Assembly: GCA_031257955.1 (NCBI GenBank) | Contig: JAIRNQ010000146.1 | Coordinates: forward strand, 1-22,374 | DNA: 22,374 nt | Reading direction: 5' to 3' | DNA from: Deltaproteobacteria bacterium | GTDB taxonomy: Bacteria > Desulfobacterota > Desulfarculia > Adiutricales > Adiutricaceae | Shown here: positions 8,162-15,072 of the stretch, piece after piece | Position numbering within the stretch: the first letter of the stretch is position 1 | Layout: the number at the start of each line of letters is the position of its first letter | Position numbers and translations under genes: made by a program | The notes under the pieces: generated by a model | Databases searched by the model: none | Seen by the model: the letters and a program-made list of their open reading frames with translations, nothing else | Told to the model about the DNA's origin: nothing

Positions 8162-8911
8162 CTACAGCCCGTTTAAAGGGCCATTGTGGCCGGGCCTCAT
8201 CCTCACCCCGTCCCCACCGAAAAGCTCGCCGTTGGCTTTCTTGCTTCGCCTGACCCCATCGGGCCCCCAAGTCCCCCACTGCTTGAAGAAAAAGGCCGCC
8301 TTGGCCAATTCGGCTTGCCTCTGTACCGACCGTACCCATTCCGGCTTCATGGGTCGCCCTTTGGGGCCGCTCTCGCCGCCCACAATCACCCAATCGATGC
8401 CCGCCAGATCAAGCTCCCCAAGATCCTCGACCAACGGTTCCACGGACAAAAATCGTATCCCCGCCGCCAGACCCTTAAGATGCCCTATCCGCCCTTTGGC
8501 CGCCCGGCACTCAACCGTCACTCCCAGCCAAACGTTAGAAGGGATGGGCCTATTCGAGAAATATTCCTCCATCCGGCTAGAGCGTTTGGTGAGAAGCTGA
8601 TAAACGTGACGCTTTGTCTCATTTATAACATCCATAATCTTATCTATAAATTCAAAAGATACCTTCTCATGAAAAATATCCGACATAGAACAAACAAAGA
8701 TCGACGAAGGCTTGGCCCAACGCGACGGTTCGCCCAAAGCCCCCTCATGGGCGACCAGCCTAAACCCCTCCGAGTACTTTTCCCGGCCCATGGCCCTAAG
8801 CCTACGGGACATGACCTCGGCGTAGCAATTTTCGCAACCGGGCGACACCTTCGTGCAGCCGGTAATGGGATTCCAGGTCTTCTCAGTCCATTCAATCTTG
8901 GTCATGGTCAT
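8162..8911 (-). CDS. DUF5131 family protein (phage Gp37/Gp68 type), intact copy
   Basis: The 249-residue product starts with KIEWTEKTWNPITGC and continues VSPGCENCYAE, giving a three-Cys C-x6-C-x2-C motif typical of this family. Further family signatures are FVCSMSDIFH, YQLLTKRSSRM, NVWLGVTVE, IDWVIVGGESGP and FFFKQWG. Such proteins occur in phages and mobile islands. The Cys triad resembles a metal or radical-SAM-like cluster site, but the biochemical function is unknown. Many relatives sit next to a three-Cys-motif partner protein; none is seen here. The ATG at 8905 gives the same start as the second copy (MTKIEW), so the ATG at 8911 may be a small duplication. The last codons lie in a region that is itself duplicated at 7709-7882. 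Confidence 0.85.
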   Translation of the reverse strand: MTMTKIEWTEKTWNPITGCTKVSPGCENCYAEVMSRRLRAMGREKYSEGFRLVAHEGALGEPSRWAKPSSIFVCSMSDIFHEKVSFEFIDKIMDVINETKRHVYQLLTKRSSRMEEYFSNRPIPSNVWLGVTVECRAAKGRIGHLKGLAAGIRFLSVEPLVEDLGELDLAGIDWVIVGGESGPKGRPMKPEWVRSVQRQAELAKAAFFFKQWGTWGPDGVRRSKKANGELFGGDGVRMRPGHNGPLNGL

Positions 8912-8968
8912 GGTTTACCGTTAAACAAACTAGCCACAGACAAAAAAACATAGTCTTTGAGACAACAA

Positions 8969-8974
8969 ATTATA
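8969..8974 (-). promoter_or_regulatory. -10 box upstream of DUF5131
   Basis: On the minus strand a perfect TATAAT lies about 58 bases before the DUF5131 start. The hexamer 17 bases further upstream (AATGGC) is a poor -35. In the second module copy the same position reads TAAAAT, so that promoter has probably weakened. Confidence 0.4.
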
Positions 8975-9065
8975 CTCAATTGACGACCGTAGCCATTTTG
9001 CCATATTTTGCCTCACCGCTTAACCGCCCCCACGCCGACTAACTCTCCCCGGTCCCAAACTTGTG

Positions 9066-9208
9066 GTGGGTTAAATTGCTCGCGACCCTCCATAACCCTC
9101 CCAGCCGCCACTGGACTCGCTCCTCAGATGGCCAGGGGGGCAAACTGGCGGTGGGTTAAATTGCTCGCGACCCTCCATAGGCTCCGCCCAGCCGCCACTG
9201 GCCTCGCA
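9066..9208. repeat. 85-bp repeat, array A (two units) upstream of DUF5131
   Basis: Two units 85 bases apart share a near-invariant 30-base core starting GTGGGTTAAATTGCTCGCGA (9066 and 9151), followed by a more variable half. The core can fold by pairing GGGT with ACCC. The same units occur five times upstream of the second DUF5131 copy at 14008-14371. The surrounding stretch 8912-9282 contains no gene. Confidence 0.9.
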
Positions 9209-9282
9209 GCCTTTTATCACAATCGCGGCAAAAAAATCGGCCCAAAACGGTTTTGCCCCAAACAGGAACCCGCCCAATAATT

Positions 9283-9477
9283 TTAGATCTTTGGTTCGAG
9301 CTCGTCCGGCAAATACATGGGATCGTCAATCGGCACGCCATTCTTTTTGGAGAATTCGACGATGTACGCCTCTTCGGGGATGGTAAAGGTGCATATAATC
9401 GTGCCGACGGAGCCGGCCGGTATTTTACCCCTGGCGACGAGCGTCCTTACGGTTTCGAATTCTTTAAATTTTGGCAC
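9283..9477 (-). CDS. DUF4926 domain protein, possible immunity partner
   Basis: The 64-residue protein has the short SH3-like pattern of DUF4926 proteins: FETVRTLVARG, GSVGTIICTF and AYIVEFSKKNG. It begins only three bases after the DUF6883-type gene stops, with AAAGGTG five bases before its ATG. DUF6883-like domains occur at the C-termini of polymorphic secreted toxins, so a small gene directly downstream is in the immunity position. That role is inferred from arrangement, not from a known activity. The gene looks intact while the toxin-like gene is broken, as expected for a stranded immunity gene. Confidence 0.6.
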   Translation of the reverse strand: MPKFKEFETVRTLVARGKIPAGSVGTIICTFTIPEEAYIVEFSKKNGVPIDDPMYLPDELEPKI

Positions 9478-9480
9478 CTT

Positions 9481-9771
9481 TTACTCCTTCACATAGATTG
9501 AGATTAAATCGGGGGCCGTTGTCACCGGCCGAATAATCCAGGCGGTTCTTACGCCGACAGTTTTGCCGTTAACGCCGAGTGTCTTCACATCCACTTGATA
9601 TCTTTGCCCGTGTCCGTCATATCCCGTAACGATGGCTTCGGCCTTCGGCAAATTCTTGAGAACTTGTTCGTGAAGCTGAGAGGCGTTACTTTTGTCGAAA
9701 CCCAAAGTACCGTTAAATTCTGTCGCCGTAAAAGCGCCATGCTTTCTATTCGGGTCTAAAGCGTAGTTAAG
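9481..9771 (-). pseudogene. Remnant of DUF6883-type toxin C-terminal domain
   Basis: Reading from 9771 the frame gives LNYALDPNRKHGAFTA, then LGFDKSNASQLHEQVLKNL, GHGQRYQVDVKTLGVNGKTV and WIIRPVTTAPDLISIYVK. This matches the DUF6883 module found at the end of large filamentous-haemagglutinin-like or contact-dependent toxins. The segment before it is interrupted: TGA at 9774-9772 falls where YAL is normally preceded by a Lys-x-Thr/Leu stretch, and a TAG lies four codons further up. No ATG, GTG or good TTG opens the domain; a TTG at 9705 would give only the last 74 residues. It is best read as an orphan toxin tip that has lost its N-terminal carrier. Confidence 0.6.
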
Positions 9772-9818
9772 TCATTTCTCTAACTAAAATGTGGCGGACT
9801 CAACATTTGGTTAACGCG

Positions 9819-9840
9819 AAAGTTTGACGCCAAACTTTTT
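9819..9840 (+). terminator. Hairpin with T tail
   Basis: AAAGTTTG (9819-9826) pairs with CAAACTTT (9831-9838) around ACGC, followed by T. The stem is AT-rich and no plus-strand gene precedes it, so it may be a scar rather than a working terminator. Confidence 0.3.
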
Positions 9841-9853
9841 CCCGAATAATTAT

Positions 9854-9920
9854 CTTACCCTTGTCCCATTTTGATCTACCTTAAGGCTGCGCCAAAATAA
9901 AATGGACAGGGAATGGTAAG
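9854..9920. repeat. Imperfect inverted repeat, possible IS scar
   Basis: CTTACC...TGTCCCATTTTG on the left mirrors AAAATGGACAGGG...GGTAAG on the right with small gaps, over a 67-base span. It resembles two insertion-sequence ends lying close together or a tiny non-autonomous element. No family could be assigned. Confidence 0.4.
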
Positions 9921-10001
9921 TGTTTCTAAATAAAAGACTTTCTTCATAGATACCCCCTCCATAAAAAAATGTTGTATTTTTAACGAGGATGTGCTATATT
10001 A

Positions 10002-10036
10002 AACCGAATTTCTTAATTTCTAGTACACCAAAAAAT
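10002..10036. repeat. Terminal inverted repeat, left
   Basis: Begins AACCGAATTTCTTAATTTCT and is the exact reverse complement of 12580-12614. Beyond the perfect part, similarity resumes on the inner side after a four-base gap (TTAATTTTT). Confidence 0.95.
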
Positions 10037-10193
10037 AATATTAATTTTTCAGAAATACCAGAGGAACCACTGCTAAATCATACACCTAATGGTGGCGCAT
10101 AGAAAATGAAAATGTTCGTGTGATTCACTTCATCCTATTATGAAGAATCTTTTTGGCAACACGGCGTTGCGCGGCTGACGAAAACTATGTGTT

Positions 10194-12173
10194 TTAGGCC
10201 TCAGGCTTTGGCTTATTAACGCTACCTTTTGGGCGACCAGGCCGGCGTCGCTCGGAAGACAATTCGGTGTTTTGGGCCTCAGGCTTTGGCTTATTAACGC
10301 TACCTTTTGGGCGACCAGGCCGGCGTCGCTCGGTTTGGGTTAAGGAAGTATTAAGTTCTTCAAAATGTTGTTTAAATTTATTTTTACTTCCTTTTGGACG
10401 TCCTTTTTTAGTGCTTACTTTTGGTTTAGGTTGAACATCACTACTATTATCTTGATCATATATGTATTCATCATCTGAAAATGATTCCTTATCAGATAAA
10501 TTATTATCTTTATTAGGATCAAGATTAAAAAGTATTTTTTTTCTGTTTTTTCTTCCTTCAGGTCTGCCTTTACCACGACTTTTAGAAATTTTTTTAAGAT
10601 ATGAGCCAACAAAATCGCTAGATTTTATTTCAAGATTAAGTTCTAATTCTAATTCTTTGACTACATATTTTTCTACTTTTTTTAATGGACGTATAATTTC
10701 CTCTTTATTGTTATATATATCAACGTTAACGTATTTCATAATATCAAAAATAGTTTTAGAATCAATTTTTTTGTTTTTTAACTGCTTAGATAATAGTATT
10801 GAAATAATTGTCTGAATAAAAGATACAAGTAAATGACCCCTAAAAGCAATTTCTGAATGAACTCTTACTGGACTTAAGGCTGCTATATTTTTGCTCGTAT
10901 CAAAATTTTGCTCAATTTGTTGTCTTTTATAATAATTTTCGAGAATGTCTTTAGTATCAAAATTATAGTTTGAAATCAATACAAATCTTGCAATTGAACT
11001 ATATTTAATACCATTTATATCATAATTATCTGGATCATTTAAATATTTTTTTCTATAGGTGTTTAATTCTGAAGTTAATCTATCTCCATCGCAGCAAAAA
11101 TATGTATAAAGTACATTGCCATCTATATTAAGTACTATTTGCATACAAAATACAGATTTATCCATATATGGAACTAAATATTTTGGTTTTAATAATTCAG
11201 TACTATATTGATCAATAATATTTTTATATTCCGTCCTATTTTCTTGCATTCTTGTAATAAAAGTTATATTTTGTGAGTATAAATAATTTATATTGTCTTG
11301 TGAATTATAACCAGCATCCATAGTTACAGATTTTATATCTATATGAAACATTTTTAGTGTTTCTATAACGTATTGTAAGGTTGAAACATCAATTATATTG
11401 CCAGGTACATATTTAAAAAAAATTGGCAGGCCAGAATCTTTATCTGTAACATATATAACTCTAACTTCATTGCTCATAACTCCATTATGGCAGTTAGGTT
11501 CTGTTATATTCATTTTAGTATCATTAGGTAGTCCAGTACTATCAATTAAAATTGGAAATTCCATTAAAGAACTTGTATATTCGTTAGTAGATAGAAATTC
11601 AAAATATACGCGAAAGAAATTTCGATAGCATTCCTCACGTCCTATCTCTTTTAAAAACTGGGAGATTGAAGATGAGGACATAGCGGCTTGATTAAAGACA
11701 AGCTTACTATAAGAATTGGTAAACCAGTGTAATCCCTTATAGTTAGTGGTATGAGGTTCTGTTAGTTTGTATAATAATAGAGCATTAAGAGTATCTGCTG
11801 ATTCAGGAATGACATTGTTTATTACATTGCTAAAGCCCGTACGACGCAAGAAGTCATTATATACCCAGTAGTTACCGTATTGTAGTAAATAGCTTTCTGG
11901 TCTATGTAATCCAAATGCATAATCAGGTCTATGAGTATAACCATCAGCCATAGTAAATTCAAAAACGCCAAGCGATGGTAAAAAAAACAAATTTTTACGT
12001 TCATCGACCAATTGACCGAGCCAAACGTCATCTCTAGTACCTGTATTATTTCTTTTTCCAAGGAGAAGAGCAAAAGTTCCTGAAACCCTTTCGACCTTTC
12101 TTATTGAAGTATATGACAAATAAGGATCAAACCTTGGATCGTCCTTAATGATGTCGGCAAACTGTAGCGCCAT
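10194..12173 (-). CDS. DDE transposase with C-terminal AT-hooks
   Basis: The 659-residue transposase has the DDE core of the IS4 superfamily. The first Asp is in ILIDSTGLP, the second in VTMDAGYNS, and the Glu is within YYKRQQIEQNFDTSK, which fits the Y-x2-R-x3-E-x6-K signature. The last 140 or so residues are charged and hold repeated AT-hook cores (GRP flanked by basic residues): GKGRPEGRKN, KKGRPKGSKNK and twice RRPGRPKGSVNK. They would aid binding to the AT-rich ends. The last two hooks are an exact-looking 26-residue (78-base) tandem duplication whose DNA is GC-rich, unlike the rest of the gene. The frame appears intact. No good ribosome site precedes the ATG, consistent with low expression. 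Confidence 0.93.
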   Translation of the reverse strand: MALQFADIIKDDPRFDPYLSYTSIRKVERVSGTFALLLGKRNNTGTRDDVWLGQLVDERKNLFFLPSLGVFEFTMADGYTHRPDYAFGLHRPESYLLQYGNYWVYNDFLRRTGFSNVINNVIPESADTLNALLLYKLTEPHTTNYKGLHWFTNSYSKLVFNQAAMSSSSISQFLKEIGREECYRNFFRVYFEFLSTNEYTSSLMEFPILIDSTGLPNDTKMNITEPNCHNGVMSNEVRVIYVTDKDSGLPIFFKYVPGNIIDVSTLQYVIETLKMFHIDIKSVTMDAGYNSQDNINYLYSQNITFITRMQENRTEYKNIIDQYSTELLKPKYLVPYMDKSVFCMQIVLNIDGNVLYTYFCCDGDRLTSELNTYRKKYLNDPDNYDINGIKYSSIARFVLISNYNFDTKDILENYYKRQQIEQNFDTSKNIAALSPVRVHSEIAFRGHLLVSFIQTIISILLSKQLKNKKIDSKTIFDIMKYVNVDIYNNKEEIIRPLKKVEKYVVKELELELNLEIKSSDFVGSYLKKISKSRGKGRPEGRKNRKKILFNLDPNKDNNLSDKESFSDDEYIYDQDNSSDVQPKPKVSTKKGRPKGSKNKFKQHFEELNTSLTQTERRRPGRPKGSVNKPKPEAQNTELSSERRRPGRPKGSVNKPKPEA

Positions 12174-12185
12174 AATAAATTGCCT

Positions 12186-12262
12186 ATTTTTTGTCTTTAG
12201 AGGTGATCTATGAGATCACCAAAAATTATAATTTTTGTTATAGGTCAAAAGACAAAAAATGT
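12186..12262 (-). promoter_or_regulatory. Nested inverted repeats before transposase start
   Basis: An inner perfect 8-base-pair hairpin GGTGATCT/AGATCACC (12202-12220) lies beside a perfect 16-base palindrome AAAAATTATAATTTTT (12221-12236). Outer arms TTTTTTGTCTTT and AAAGACAAAAAA enclose both. The outer right arm overlaps the transposase promoter, so the full structure forms only in RNA that reads in from outside. This is the kind of design that blocks transposase expression from external promoters in other insertion sequences. Confidence 0.6.
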
Positions 12263-12265
12263 CAA
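12237..12265 (-). promoter_or_regulatory. Transposase promoter
   Basis: On the minus strand a perfect -35 TTGACA (12265-12260), a 17-base spacer and TATAAC (12242-12237) lie about 65 bases before the transposase ATG. The predicted transcript begins near 12230. Confidence 0.7.
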
Positions 12266-12579
12266 GCAATTTTTTTTCATCGGGCAAATAATTTTTTTCC
12301 TTGTCTACCACGATTAAAGTAGCTATAAATACTTTAAACTTTCTAATAATGGATCAGAAAATTCAGTTATAATTTAAAGGCAATGTTGCTAACCTTGAAA
12401 GTGACACATATATGCGACTAAACATAATGGTCAATTTGGAGTTTTAAAATTTAAATGTATTGGTAATGCTAACTTCTTATTCTGTATGATATCTACATTG
12501 CCAAATAATATAGGCTGGCGTATAATATGAATATGAAAGCAGCCAAGGCTAACGGCAAGTGAATTCGAAAAAAAAATTA

Positions 12580-12614
12580 ATTTTTTGGTGTACTAGAAAT
12601 TAAGAAATTCGGTT
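12580..12614. repeat. Terminal inverted repeat, right
   Basis: Exact reverse complement of 10002-10036, ending GAAATTCGGTT. The stretch 12266-12579 inside it is AT-rich and holds no gene that I can support. Confidence 0.95.
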
Positions 12615-12643
12615 AAATGTCAGAATTAGGTTATTATCATTAC

Positions 12644-12684
12644 GGGTTGTTGGTTATTTCCTTAACCAACAACCCTTTTTTTTT
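12644..12684 (+). terminator. Strong intrinsic terminator without an obvious gene
   Basis: GGGTTGTTGGTTA (12644-12656) pairs perfectly with TAACCAACAACCC (12663-12675) around TTTCCT, followed by nine T. It is oriented for plus-strand transcripts, yet the IS and DUF4417 genes beside it are on the minus strand. The insertion sequence may have separated it from the transcript it once ended. Confidence 0.8.
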
Positions 12685-12714
12685 CGACAAATACGATTGT
12701 TTCCCTCTTCCCAA

Positions 12715-13377
12715 CTATACATTTTTAGCCTTATCGTGGCTAACCTTATACTGACAATCAAAGTGAACAATTCTAACCCCGGCGCTCAAGCATAACGACT
12801 GAAGCCGGTCCGTCAATGGCCCATAAATAACGATGTTATTTGGTTGAATGCGTTTCAACATTTCATCAAAACCTTTAAAAAAAAATGATCTATTTGACGG
12901 TATTGTAATGCCGCCAAACGAACCGACGGATACCGTGCCGCCTTTCTGAATCCCTTCAAAAGCGAAACCAAAAGTTTTTTTGTTGCCCCAACGGACGTTG
13001 GGAATAACTTTGAGGCCATGGCTTTGCCACCAATGGCCTAAGGCTCGGCCGCGATACACGTTATAAATTTGAAACGCGAACGGAAAATCTCTAAACACGG
13101 TAAAATCAGGCGTTATAACCCCCTCGAATTCTTTTATGTCGTTTAAGTACTTTTCAGGCTCATTCCAGACACATTCAAACTTTTCATCGTACGTATAAAA
13201 ATGGAGCCATTGATTTTTATCAGCTTTTTGCCTTTTTTCAAAAGATACAATCCCTTGTGGAATAAAATCAACTTTATATAACCTTGGTATCTCATAAAAA
13301 CCACTAAATTTAGCACCATAAACCAATTCTGGATGAAATTGCTTAAATCTTTCCATCAATTTATCATGTGAAACCAT
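12715..13377 (-). CDS. DUF4417 family protein
   Basis: The 220-residue product starts MVSHDKLMERFKQFHPEL. The family core reads FAFQIYNVYRGRALGHWWQSH, GLKVIPNVRWGNKKTFGFAF, EGIQKGGTVSVGSFG and NIVIYGP. DUF4417 proteins are found in phages and mobile elements and their activity is unknown. I chose the ATG at 13377 because AAGGAG lies 11 bases upstream and homology to DUF5131 stops before it. The open frame nevertheless continues upstream to 13515 through the tail of the broken DUF5131 copy, so a fused product starting MTEYFLNRPIPSN is formally possible. It is more AT-rich than the flanking housekeeping genes. Confidence 0.8.
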   Translation of the reverse strand: MVSHDKLMERFKQFHPELVYGAKFSGFYEIPRLYKVDFIPQGIVSFEKRQKADKNQWLHFYTYDEKFECVWNEPEKYLNDIKEFEGVITPDFTVFRDFPFAFQIYNVYRGRALGHWWQSHGLKVIPNVRWGNKKTFGFAFEGIQKGGTVSVGSFGGITIPSNRSFFFKGFDEMLKRIQPNNIVIYGPLTDRLQSLCLSAGVRIVHFDCQYKVSHDKAKNV

Positions 13378-13420
13378 TTGCGTGTTCTCTCCTTTTCTAC
13401 GGTTTTTGACAAACTCAACA

Positions 13421-13847
13421 AGGTGCCCTATCCGCCCTTTGACCGCCCGGCACTCAACCGTCACTCCCAGCCAAACGTTAGAAGGGATGGGCCTATTCAA
13501 GAAATATTCCGTCATCAGGCTCGACGTTTGGCGAGAAGCTGATAAACATAACGCTTTGTCTCATTTATAACATCTATAATCTTATATATACATTTAAAAG
13601 GAACATTCTCGTAAAAAATATCCGACATGGAACAAACAAAGATCGACGAAGGCTTGGCCCATCGCGACGGTTCGTCCAAGTCCCCTTCATGGGCGACCGG
13701 CCTAAACCCCTCCGAGTACTTTTCCCTGCCCATGGCCCTAAACCTACGGGACACGACCTCGGCGTAGCAATTTTCGCAACCGGGCGACACCTTCGCGCGG
13801 CCGGTAACGAGATTCCAGGTTTTTTCCGTCCATTCAATCTTGGTCAT
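13421..13847 (-). pseudogene. Truncated, frameshifted second DUF5131 copy
   Basis: The first 106 or so residues (MTKIEWTEKTWNLVTG...) align with the intact copy at 8162-8911. The first motif Cys is changed (GCTKVS to GRAKVS). A one-base deletion around 13520 turns TKRSSRMEEYF into AKRRA-stop, and the reading resumes in another frame as MTEYFLNRPIPSNVWLGVTVE...GRIGHL. Homology ends at about 13421, where the DUF4417 gene region begins. The whole C-terminal half, including GGESGP and FFFKQWG, is missing. The upstream 160 or so bases also match those of the intact copy. Confidence 0.85.
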
Positions 13848-14007
13848 GGTTTACCCTTAAACAAACTAGCCATCGACTAAAAAACATAGTCTTTACGACA
13901 AAAAATTTTACTCAATTGACGACTGTAGCCATTTTGCCATATTTTGCCTCACCGCTCAACCGCCCCCACGCCGACTAACTCTCCCCGGCACCGGTCCCAA
14001 AATTGTT

Positions 14008-14371
14008 GTGGGTTAAATTGCTCGCGACCCTCCAGAGTCCGCCCAGCCGTCTCGGCCCCGCTCTCCGATGGCCAGGGGGCCAAACTGGTGGTGGGTTAAA
14101 TTGCTCGCGACCCTCCAGAGTCCGCCCAGCCGTCTCGGTCCCGCTCTCCGATGGCCAGGGGGCCAAACTGGCGGTGGGTTAAATTGTTTGCGACCCTCCA
14201 TGGTTCCAGCCCAGCCGCCGTTGACCTCGCTTTCCGAAGGTAAGGGGCCAAACTGGCGGTGGGTTAAATTGCTCGCGACCCTCCATAGTCCGCCCAGCCG
14301 TCTCGGTCCCGCTCTCCGATGGCCAGGGGGCCAAACTGGTGGTGGGTTAAATTGCTAGCGACCCTCCATAG
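14008..14371. repeat. 83-85-bp repeat, array B (five units)
   Basis: Cores start at 14008, 14091, 14174, 14259 and 14342, giving spacings of 83, 83, 85 and 83 bases. The 30-base core (GTGGGTTAAATTGCTCGCGA then CCCTCCA) is nearly invariant. The 53-base remainder is the same in units 1, 2 and 4 (TCCGCCCAGCCGTCTCGG...) but diverged in unit 3. The array ends within a core-only fifth unit, as array A ends soon after its second core. Units 1, 2 and 4 also contain the TGGCCAGGGGGCCA palindrome. It lies upstream of the broken DUF5131 copy. Confidence 0.92.
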
Positions 14372-14380
14372 GCACCTTCA

Positions 14381-15072
14381 AGCCGAAACGGGCCTATTCG
14401 TTCCAAAGGCCGGCCAAAGAACTGGGCCCGGGTGGCCCGCTAAAAATTAGCTATTGTATTGCGACTGGAACTCTGGGGTGGTACACTTTTGGCCGTCAAA
14501 GCGGGGCAAAAAACAAGGCGCTGTGGGGTTCACAATCGAGCGGGCCCTAAGCGGGACTTGGTGGCCGGGAGGGTGCCTGGAGGGGCTTGGAGAGCCTTGG
14601 AGTGAGCTTGGAGGGGCCTTTGCGGGCGCCTGGAGGGGTGTTGGAGTAGCCTTGGAGGGAATATGCGGGCTAAGGTGGCGATTATCTTGGGTATAAAAAG
14701 TGAGGATGATTAAAAGGAAATTTAAGTAAATTAAAGCAAAATTTAAGAAATATTGTAGGCAAAAGTATTTTTTTATACTAATTATGAGTTTGTAGCATTG
14801 ATTTGAAGATAATCGTTGACAACATTGATTTTTTGGGTTATCGTCCCCATCGGGCCCTGTTGTACAAGCTCTTCAGTGTTGTAAAATTACCACAGTGGAG
14901 ACGGCTGGGCCGAGTATAATTTGTAAGCATCGATTAACCATTAGAGAAAAATAAACGAATTTTAAATAATTTGCAACTATTATTGGGACATTTTACCAAT
15001 GGCATGGGAATTGCTTACTTGTATCAAAAGACAACGGCTCGGGCAGATTAGCTAGGCGTTGGGTAAGGACTT
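14381..15072. other. Long gene-free region before lpxC
   Basis: No gene can be supported. 14571-14662 is a degenerate plus-strand repeat of about 10-15 bases around CTTGGAGGGG. From 14700 the DNA is AT-rich, with a small hairpin AGTAT/ATACT near 14765. A possible lpxC promoter is TTGACA (14816-14821) with TATCGT (14839-14844) at a 17-base spacing, but the -10 is weak. Confidence 0.45.

Larger units (their letters stand above)
10002..12614 (-). mobile_element. IS4-superfamily (IS1634-like) insertion sequence
   Basis: A 2,613-base AT-rich element is bounded by perfect 35-base inverted repeats at 10002-10036 and 12580-12614 and carries one transposase gene. Its base composition is far from the GC-rich host, indicating recent arrival from an AT-rich source. 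An unusually long non-coding stretch (about 400 bases) separates the right end from the transposase start. No convincing target duplication is seen: the flanks read ...TATTA and AAATGT..., and only a TTAA at each junction could be shared, with a one-base offset. The IS lies between the toxin-remnant module and the DUF4417/DUF5131 module. Confidence 0.93.

Noticed and set aside
7899..8600. Long plus-strand reading of 233 codons
   Set aside because: It runs through the 40-bp repeats and the antisense of DUF5131; its composition is repeat-driven.
9996..12620. Target-site duplication of the IS
   Set aside because: Flanking bases do not match; a shared TTAA at the junctions is offset by one base and could be chance in AT-rich DNA.
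14008..14371. CRISPR array
   Set aside because: The parts between cores are related to each other, the period is 83-85 bases, and no cas gene is present.
9066..14371. Composite transposon made of the two DUF5131 modules
   Set aside because: The duplicated modules contain no transposase or IS ends; the single IS lies between them and has its own terminal repeats.
14454..14696. Plus-strand 80-residue Trp/Gly-rich reading
   Set aside because: It is a translation of the degenerate CTTGGAGGGG repeat, with no ribosome site or family resemblance.
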